Shown: piece after piece, positions 8,101 through 12,010 of the stretch
Layout of the letters: the number at the start of each line of letters is the position of its first letter
Position numbering within the stretch: the stretch's first letter is position 1
From: an uncultured Lachnospiraceae bacterium
GTDB lineage: Bacteria; Bacillota; Clostridia; Lachnospirales; Lachnospiraceae
DNA: 12,010 nucleotides
Assembly: GCA_902803625.1 (NCBI GenBank)
Contig: CADCQV010000014.1
Coordinates: 1 to 12,010, forward strand
Reading direction: 5' to 3'
Program-made: the position numbers and the translations under genes
Notes under the pieces: model-generated
What the model was told of the DNA's origin: nothing
Databases searched by the model: none
Seen by the model: the letters and a program-made list of their open reading frames with translations, nothing else

Positions 8101-8736
8101 CTGAAGTGCCTTCAGGTCCGGCTCATTAACAAGCTGAACCTCATCCTGCTCCGTAGTGTAGATCACCGGTGATTTTTTGTGGATCGCTACCAGGAATTCC
8201 TCCACGTTTATCTTCAACCCCGGATATACGGAAAACGCCCTGTAGAGATTTTTGAATCTTCTGTCCGGAGTCTGGAAGATATTTATCATTTCGGGGGAAT
8301 AAAAGATATTTACAGCTTCATTGAAGCGGTTTCTCGCCAGATTGGTAAAGTGGAAAAGATTCTTTATGATGCCGAGAGAGCTTTCCGGATATTTCATAAC
8401 CACACTTACCGAAAAAGGCAGCCGGTATTCCCCTTCCTCGGTGATAAGAGAAATATCCCCCTTTATCACGGTTCCGGTCATCAGCCCCTTCGAATGGAAG
8501 ACATAGTGGAGCTCCGCCTCCCCCCTGTCAAAGGTCACATTGTCGCATACCATCCGGGGGTCGCTTGTCGCGACCATTCCCTTTATCTCTTTTTTGTCTT
8601 CGGAAAGCACATGAAAAACGCCCTCGGTATCCTCATTGGGAAATACCGTAAGCTCAAGCTTCTGCTCGGGGAATTCCAGACTCGAATGTCCGTAAGAAAA
8701 CTCCCCGTTTAAGATCCGGTCGATATGACTCTCCAA
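5167..8736 (-). CDS. Giant helical-repeat scaffold with N-terminal beta sandwiches (DUF5717-like)
   Basis: The 1189-residue protein has no signal peptide or convincing membrane segment. Residues about 18-113 and 210-291 look like two related beta-sandwich domains. Both end in a G-x-I/V strand pattern: KGDISLITEEGEYRLPFSV in the first, MGRIVLRSYNSEIRIPVIV in the second. A helical piece (117-188) lies between them. Residues about 305-1050 are almost all helical, with TPR/HEAT-like pairs such as SPEVRAEIARLYVARGMHRK. Residues about 1061-1134 are beta-rich (KKVVIHYCISDEG, RDFVLFYGEKLQYYIT), and a short helical tail ends LSEIVEEFFEK. No catalytic motif is visible. The start is TTG, close behind AGGGGGAG; no better in-frame start exists nearby. 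It is the first gene of the operon and overlaps the Hsp70-like gene, so a role as scaffold for that protein is likely but inferred. The DUF5717 label is from memory. Confidence 0.87.
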   Translation of the reverse strand: MESHIDRILNGEFSYGHSSLEFPEQKLELTVFPNEDTEGVFHVLSEDKKEIKGMVATSDPRMVCDNVTFDRGEAELHYVFHSKGLMTGTVIKGDISLITEEGEYRLPFSVSVVMKYPESSLGIIKNLFHFTNLARNRFNEAVNIFYSPEMINIFQTPDRRFKNLYRAFSVYPGLKINVEEFLVAIHKKSPVIYTTEQDEVQLVNEPDLKALQEIRIRKSGWGFIRLSAFTEGGFIRLEKDTILEADFNGDIASLPFRIDGNSLHTGKNMGRIVLRSYNSEIRIPVIVDASFRWQSDENAKNFRRHKGILDIMRLYVDFRLKRTSLSEACEQAREICALMTDENSRDIFPRLIMTHIYLMEGRDNDASLMLSLISNEFMLGQMHSEAEGYRKYLEALQKKDRAFTREMSREVRSLSDEDPASAILLWLRIYLDEELGDHAGIRLELLINQFERGVRSPLLYIEILRALTESHAGIRSGGMAEIYAIYWGIKNHIYYEELISAIISVSYSLKAYSAVYLNVLKAYYNKYGSIELLEAICTILIRERGNRKRNKDDFRWFEAGVKYGLKITRLYESYLNTVPDTLEELMPEPILMYFSIGAGVGDDRMAFFYASLIKHKSEAADILKSNEQRIAAFAVKEAENKKINENLACIYEYVSNLNMPELSKRFLLAVSPLIFTHEISVKDPLVRAVATVENGFVRERNATVTGGRAYLSLYGGDYDLVTEYNDMRRSVARKGVSDRTLLNPVKFTKAIRLTLEREVGQAYYVCGSGRHNIQVNQVNESSILTLSSSDEIERSLKDECYFALIRHYTDQDRFDELDHILEALDISKVSPEVRAEIARLYVARGMHRKVYELIKEYGPEGVDPVILVRLISRMIGEGINTEDPTLLSLAREALKLGKYDENILKYLCAEFHGNIKDLRDIWKAARSFNIDTVRIEERILSQMLYAGSFTADRDEILLSCIENGGREKVINAGLDYISHEYFVYENIVDERIFKALLKRFKEGEEPDDISALALLKYYSHDEESELKKSLSPLVDRLIESGRIFEFFKEYREFVPAMGLYHDRTFVEYRTEPDKKVVIHYCISDEGSPNAEFVSENMEENYSGIYSRDFVLFYGEKLQYYITEENNDDSVPTQSETLERDLMRSGRTDSRYDMINDMLLSESVNDDPSLEDLMGQYMKLSEIVEEFFEK
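5182..5188 (-). promoter_or_regulatory. Ribosome-binding site deciding the start of the Hsp70-like gene
   Basis: GGAGGAG on the minus strand is followed by TTCT and a TTG at 5177-5175. It lies inside the 3' end of the scaffold gene, whose TAA stop is at 5169-5167, so the two genes overlap by 11 bases. A TTG further upstream (5192) has no comparable site. Confidence 0.7.
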
Positions 8737-8813
8737 AGCTCCCCCTGATCGAATATGTGTTATACTGTTTTTTGTTCAGAGTCCTTCTGATTCCGTCACC
8801 AACTGAACATTAC

Positions 8814-8852
8814 ATTATAATTACTTTGATAATCATCTGCCAGATTATTATA
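8814..8852 (-). promoter_or_regulatory. Candidate promoters for the minus-strand operon
   Basis: Two perfect TATAAT hexamers are present on the minus strand. The one at 8852-8847 is preceded by TGA, forming an extended -10 (TGATATAAT) that needs little -35; I see no good -35 for it. The one at 8819-8814 has CTGGCA (8843-8838) eighteen bases upstream as a modest -35. Either would give a leader of about 70-100 bases before the TTG at 8736. Confidence 0.45.
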
Positions 8853-8854
8853 TC
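8826..8854 (+). promoter_or_regulatory. Candidate promoter for the PLP enzyme gene
   Basis: TTGATA (8826-8831), a 17-base spacer and TATATC (8849-8854) form a plausible sigma-A type promoter that overlaps the divergent minus-strand promoters. Transcripts from here would carry the whole inverted repeat at 8883-9058 in the 5' leader. The -10 is a weak match. Confidence 0.3.
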
Positions 8855-8882
8855 ACAAATATTGTATCTAAAGGGAGAATAC

Positions 8883-9058
8883 CTGATCTTCAGGCAGGAT
8901 GTACAAGGCAGATTGATAGCGAACGACTGCAGTTTTGTGCCGAAACGTGGCGGCGCGATGCTAAAACGCTTTTTTTTAGCAGGAGCGCCGTCCAGATGTT
9001 TCGGTACAAAACAAAGGTAGTGAGCGTAATCTGACTGTACATACTGTCTGAAGATCAG
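8883..9058. repeat. 176-bp near-complete inverted repeat (long palindrome)
   Basis: The two halves are complementary over most of their length. Outer arms: 8883-8905 pairs with 9036-9058, with one G.T pair (8894/9047) and one mismatch (8898/9043). Next: 8909-8914 (CAGATT) with 9028-9033. A poorly paired section spans 8916-8931 and 9013-9026. Then 8932-8946 pairs with 8998-9012 (15 pairs, one G.T), 8948-8950 with 8992-8994, 8951-8956 (CGGCGC) with 8985-8990, and 8959-8966 (TGCTAAAA) with 8974-8981. The loop is 8967-8973. It lies between divergent promoters and the ribosome site (AGGAG, 9068-9072) of the PLP enzyme gene. It could be a MITE-like element with long terminal repeats or a structured RNA leader. 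I see no clean target duplication at its ends and no open frame of its own. Confidence 0.85.
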
Positions 9059-9079
9059 AGAAGTTACAGGAGAAATAAA

Positions 9080-10180
9080 ATGCTTGAACATAAGGACCAT
9101 TTTCACGGAAGCGATCTGGAAATGATAGAGAGGATATACGGGATAAAGAAGGAGGAGATCGTCTCCTTCTCCGCAAATGTGAATCCCCTGGGTATTTCCC
9201 CCTTACTTAGGAAAACCCTGGCGGAACATATAGACTGTATCTCATCATATCCCGACAGGGATTATAAGGAGCTAAGGGAAACAATAGCGGAATACTGCAG
9301 AACCTCCCCGGAAAAGATCATCCCCGGAAACGGTTCCACAGAGCTCATCTCTATGATAATAGACATTAAAAAGCCGAAAAAGGCGCTTATAATCGGCCCC
9401 ACCTATTCCGAGTACGAGCGGGAGCTTTCTCTTATGAAGGGGAAATCCTATTATTTCCAGCTAAAGGAAAGGGAGGACTTTGTAGCGGATACCAACAGGC
9501 TTGATGAGCAGCTCCGGGACGATATGGATATGCTCATAATCTGCAATCCGAATAACCCCACCTCCACCGTTATAAACCGCAGCACCCTGCGAAGTATCAT
9601 GGATATATGCAAGGAACGTGATATCTTTGTAATGGTGGATGAAACATACATAGAATTTGTGGAGAACAGGGAAAATACAGAGGGCATCCCTCTTACGGAT
9701 TACTATAATAATCTCTTCATCATCCGGGGTGTTTCCAAGTTCTTTGCATCCCCCGGGCTGCGCCTCGGCTACGCCGTAACCGGAAACAGGGATCTCATAC
9801 GCGAGATAAATAAACGTATGAACCCCTGGAGCATAAACACCCTTGCAGAGACTGCGGGGAAGATCATGTTTAAGGACAGGGAATATATCGAAGAGACCTC
9901 TTCCCTGATAAAGAAGGAACGGGAGTATGTCACAGAACGGCTCTCTTCCCTTAAGGGGGTCTCAAAGGTTTATGCGCCCTCGGCGAACTTTGTTCTCTTC
10001 CGGATCGACCCTGAATACAGCAATGCAGACCTTATGTTCGATGCCTGCATAAAAAGAAGGATGATGATAAGAAACTGCTGCACCTTCCCCTTCCTGGATA
10101 ACAGGTACGTCCGTATCTGCTTTATGTCCCATGAGGATAACAGACTTCTCCTTGATGTGATGGAGGAACAGCTTTCCTGA
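9080..10180 (+). CDS. PLP-dependent fold-type I enzyme, HisC/CobD-like
   Basis: The 366-residue length is typical for this group. The start has AGGAG seven bases upstream. The N-terminus, HFHGSD then VSFSANVNPLG, resembles threonine-phosphate decarboxylase (CobD: HGGN, DFSANINPLG) more than histidinol-phosphate aminotransferase. PLP-site residues visible are NPNNPT (156-161), Asp187 in MVDETYIEF, and the Schiff-base Lys220 in RGVSKFFASPGLRLGYAV; Arg345 in RYVRICF is the probable substrate-carboxylate arginine. CobD makes the aminopropanol phosphate arm of cobalamin; HisC acts in histidine synthesis. No other cobalamin or histidine genes lie nearby and I find no cobalamin riboswitch in the leader, so the substrate is open. 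The gene is transcribed away from the scaffold operon and its leader would contain the long inverted repeat. The class is certain; the CobD assignment is moderate. Confidence 0.88.
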   Translation: MLEHKDHFHGSDLEMIERIYGIKKEEIVSFSANVNPLGISPLLRKTLAEHIDCISSYPDRDYKELRETIAEYCRTSPEKIIPGNGSTELISMIIDIKKPKKALIIGPTYSEYERELSLMKGKSYYFQLKEREDFVADTNRLDEQLRDDMDMLIICNPNNPTSTVINRSTLRSIMDICKERDIFVMVDETYIEFVENRENTEGIPLTDYYNNLFIIRGVSKFFASPGLRLGYAVTGNRDLIREINKRMNPWSINTLAETAGKIMFKDREYIEETSSLIKKEREYVTERLSSLKGVSKVYAPSANFVLFRIDPEYSNADLMFDACIKRRMMIRNCCTFPFLDNRYVRICFMSHEDNRLLLDVMEEQLS

Positions 10181-10229
10181 CATCTTCATCCCGCCGGCCC
10201 TGCCGGCATCTTCATCTCGCCAGCCCTGC
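10181..10229. repeat. Two imperfect 23-base direct repeats after the PLP enzyme gene
   Basis: Copy 1 (10181-10203) and copy 2 (10207-10229) both read CATCTTCATC/TCGCC then GCCCTGC with only two differences, and lie 26 bases apart. They begin right at the stop of the PLP enzyme gene. Copy 1 contains a short GCCGG/CCGGC hairpin without a following T run, so it is not a good terminator. The role is unknown. Confidence 0.6.
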
Positions 10230-10230
10230 A

Positions 10231-10270
10231 ATATAAAAACCGGCGGTCCCGGATCTTCCGGAACCGTCGG
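10231..10270 (-). terminator. Rho-independent terminator of the sigma factor gene
   Basis: Read on the minus strand, a stem of 13 pairs (CCGACGGTTCCGG with CCGGGACCGCCGG, two G.T-type pairs) closes a five-base loop and is followed by TTTTTATATT. It lies 28 bases after the sigma factor stop. The plus-strand side has no T run, so it should work mainly in the minus direction. Confidence 0.85.
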
Positions 10271-10298
10271 CTGGAAATAAGCGCAAACCGTATAGATC

Positions 10299-12010
10299 TT
10301 AATTTTCCCCGACTGCAAAGAAATCAATGATGGCGGCCTCGGAAACAGAGCCCTGGGGAGCCTGCTTATCGGCTTCAGGACTGAGGGTGCTTTCGATCTC
10401 AAGCACCTCCTCCGTAACCGGCTCCGTGATCTCCGCCGCAAAATCATTGCTTACGGTCGGTATCACCCCGACAACGTTATTCACAGTATTATCGGATACT
10501 GCCGTTTCCTTTTTTTCCGGCTGCTCCGTCTTTTTCTCTGTTCTGTCCCCGTCTTCCTTTCTGCCGATGAAAAGATCCCTTGAATCAAAGTGACCGAACA
10601 GCCCCTTCTCATCCTTCCTGACTCCGTGAAGGACAAAGACATAGTTCTCATAGCTGACGGTGCCGCTTTCATCGGACCTTCCGACATCAAAGCTTCCCTC
10701 TATGGTTATTAATTCACCCTCCATCAGGGATGAGGTCACATCAGGGTTATTAATAAAGACACAATTCCCCGAAACAGCCTCGATCTCGTTCCTTGTCTTG
10801 AAGAGACTGTTCTCAACTATATATGCGGCCTCAAGAGTATCATTATTTATTTCACCGTTATACAGATTCCCCGAGCCTGTCATATAGAGTGACGCAACTG
10901 CGGAAGCTATATGCTTCTTTAATCTCCCGGTCATTCCGTATTCATCGGCTTCATCGGGATCCGCCTCCGCTTCAGGAGCTGTATCCGAAGCCTCAATCAC
11001 CTGTTCATCGACTGTCTCGGCAGGTGCTTCCAAAGAAGGTGCAGTCTCTTCATTAGCCTCAGTTTCATCGGGCACATCCGATTCAACCTCACCGTTTCCG
11101 GAAGCCTCAGCGGATTCATCATAATCATCAACGGGAATATCCAATGTGGGATCGCTCTCCGTTGAAACACCGGTCTGACCATCTCCGGAATACCCGTTTT
11201 CGGACAGAATGTCGGTGCTGTCTATGGATGATCCGTCCTCATTTGCAGACACCTTATCTATGGATGAAACAGTGTTTCTGTATATAGTCGTTCCGACAGT
11301 GCCTCCGGTTCCTGCCACTGCCACGGCTACAGCAACCGCTATTCCCTTGGCCGTTCCGGCTGCTGCCGTTGTTCCTGCTGCTGCCGCTGCTGTTCCGGCT
11401 GTTGCCGCCGTTCCTGCTGCCGCTGCTGTTCCGGCTGCTGCCGCTGTTCCTGCTGCCGCTGCCGTCCCGGCTGTTGCGGCTGTTCCGGCCGCCGCTGCTG
11501 CGGCTGTTCCTGCTGCAGTACCTGTTGCAGCGGATATTCCGGCTCCTCCTGCGAGGGCTGAACCTGCCACTGCAGCTCCTGTAGCCGCAATGCCGAGTCC
11601 CGAGCAGATGTTCCCGAATACTCCGGCAGCCAAAGGTGCCGCAAGCACAGTTTCTTCCGATAATATCTGTACGGCGCCGAAGATCAGGGCTCCCGTAAGA
11701 GCCATCTTCCCCGCACCGCTCTTTCCGCTTTTCTTTTCAATTGCCTCGAGCTTTTTTTTCAGCGTCTGTCTCGCATAGCTCAGTCTGCTCTTTACTGTTC
11801 CGACGGAGCAGTCCATAACCTCGGCAATTTCGTCTATCTTTATATTGTCATAATAAAAAGCCACCATTGTGGCACGCTGTACTTCGGGAAGAGAGTCGAT
11901 GAGCTCAGCAAGGATCCGCTGCTGCTCCCTCCTCTCAAGGGAGAGATCAGGCCTGGAATCCATGTCCGGGGTTTCTACCGAATCGAAAATATTCTCGAAA
12001 TCCTCGTCCA
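10299..12010 (-). CDS. Sigma-70 family (ECF-like) factor fused to a membrane and extracytoplasmic region, N-terminus beyond window
   Basis: 569 residues are visible (numbered from the edge); the frame is open upstream, so region 2 is off-window. Residues about 33-88 are sigma region 4: LIDSLPEVQRATMVAFYY, then IDEIAEVMDCSVGTVKSRLSYARQTLKKKL, the promoter -35 binding helix-turn-helix. Small-residue hydrophobic stretches (103-163) and a GTAAAA hexapeptide repeat tract (about 167-220) follow. GIAVAVAVAVAG, starting at 222, probably spans the membrane. Residues about 246-345 are acidic and low in complexity. About 346-450 is a compact, partly beta-rich domain (GELITIEGSFDVG, ENYVFVLHGVRKD) that I do not recognise, and the tail is charged. 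The architecture suggests a sigma factor held at the membrane by its own C-terminal half and released or signalled through it; this is inference. Region 4 is certain, topology moderate. It ends at a clear terminator. Confidence 0.88.
   Translation of the reverse strand, partial: DEDFENIFDSVETPDMDSRPDLSLERREQQRILAELIDSLPEVQRATMVAFYYDNIKIDEIAEVMDCSVGTVKSRLSYARQTLKKKLEAIEKKSGKSGAGKMALTGALIFGAVQILSEETVLAAPLAAGVFGNICSGLGIAATGAAVAGSALAGGAGISAATGTAAGTAAAAAAGTAATAGTAAAAGTAAAAGTAAAAGTAATAGTAAAAAGTTAAAGTAKGIAVAVAVAVAGTGGTVGTTIYRNTVSSIDKVSANEDGSSIDSTDILSENGYSGDGQTGVSTESDPTLDIPVDDYDESAEASGNGEVESDVPDETEANEETAPSLEAPAETVDEQVIEASDTAPEAEADPDEADEYGMTGRLKKHIASAVASLYMTGSGNLYNGEINNDTLEAAYIVENSLFKTRNEIEAVSGNCVFINNPDVTSSLMEGELITIEGSFDVGRSDESGTVSYENYVFVLHGVRKDEKGLFGHFDSRDLFIGRKEDGDRTEKKTEQPEKKETAVSDNTVNNVVGVIPTVSNDFAAEITEPVTEEVLEIESTLSPEADKQAPQGSVSEAAIIDFFAVGEN
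11371..11499. repeat. 18-base in-frame tandem repeats in the sigma factor gene
   Basis: On the plus strand, units starting GTTCCT or GTTCCG/GTCCCG begin at 11371, 11392, 11410, 11428, 11446, 11464 and 11482: one 21-base step, then 18-base steps. The two versions alternate through most of the array, hinting at a 36-base higher-order unit. On the coding strand each unit encodes G-T-A-A-(A/T)-A. Copy-number change would lengthen or shorten the protein without breaking the frame. Confidence 0.85.

Noticed and set aside
8179..8712. 177-residue plus-strand frame
   Set aside because: It lies entirely antisense to the N-terminal beta-sandwich coding part of the scaffold gene and has no family resemblance.
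8871..9070. Target-site duplication flanking the palindrome
   Set aside because: AGAA-TAC on the left and AGAAGTTAC on the right look alike but are not exact and not flush with the repeat ends.
8861..9079. Cobalamin riboswitch upstream of the CobD-like gene
   Set aside because: I looked for a B12-box-like conserved core and found none; the leader is explained by the inverted repeat.
8757..9106. Small open frames on both strands (8757-9020 plus, 8810-9106 minus)
   Set aside because: Both run through the palindrome and promoter zone, give similar peptides because of the inverted repeat, and lack ribosome sites.
10191..10206. Plus-strand terminator hairpin after the PLP enzyme gene
   Set aside because: Only a five-pair GCCGG/CCGGC stem is present and no T run follows.
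9962..10447. 161-residue minus-strand frame
   Set aside because: It overlaps the PLP enzyme, the terminator and the sigma factor end in another frame; low-complexity Arg-rich content.
11209..11778. 189-residue plus-strand frame rich in Val-Pro-Ala repeats
   Set aside because: It is the antisense of the 18-base repeats in the sigma factor gene; the sense frame carries a recognisable sigma region 4.

Overview
The window looks like chromosomal DNA from a low-to-mid GC member of the Bacillota, most likely Lachnospiraceae. The reasons are strong purine-rich Shine-Dalgarno sites, frequent TTG starts, a cyclophilin of the type common in that family, and two long proteins that resemble what I recall as the DUF5717 and DUF5716 families, known mainly from Lachnospiraceae (recalled, not searched). 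I see no tRNA, rRNA, CRISPR array, transposase or integrase.

Layout. From 8736 down to the left edge, six minus-strand genes sit head to tail and probably form one operon. They are a 1189-residue scaffold (8736-5167), a divergent Hsp70/DnaK-like protein (5177-3927), a small TPR protein (3930-3109), a two-helix membrane coiled-coil protein (3084-1888), a cyclophilin-type prolyl isomerase (1891-1298) and a secreted subtilisin-family protease cut by the edge (1264-1). The first three genes and the isomerase overlap their neighbours, the other gaps are 24 and 33 bases, and no terminator interrupts the run. At least three of the genes appear to start with TTG behind a good ribosome site.

The 343-base gap at 8737-9079 is a divergent control region. 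It holds candidate promoters for both directions and a striking 176-bp nearly full-length inverted repeat (8883-9058) in the presumed 5' leader of the plus-strand gene. That gene (9080-10180) is a PLP enzyme of the HisC/CobD type. It converges on a minus-strand sigma factor (10299 to beyond 12010) whose region 4 is followed by Ala/Gly/Thr-rich repeats, a hydrophobic segment and a long acidic tail: a probable membrane-tethered sigma factor. A rho-independent terminator for it lies at 10231-10270.

How the genes may work together (inference). The scaffold, Hsp70-like protein, TPR protein and membrane coiled-coil protein look like parts of one cytosolic complex anchored at the membrane, encoded together with a protein-folding enzyme and an exported protease. 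The Hsp70-like protein keeps the overall fold signature, including a DnaK-like beta-sandwich domain, but its nucleotide-binding loops are degenerate. This is the best candidate for an undescribed system in the window.
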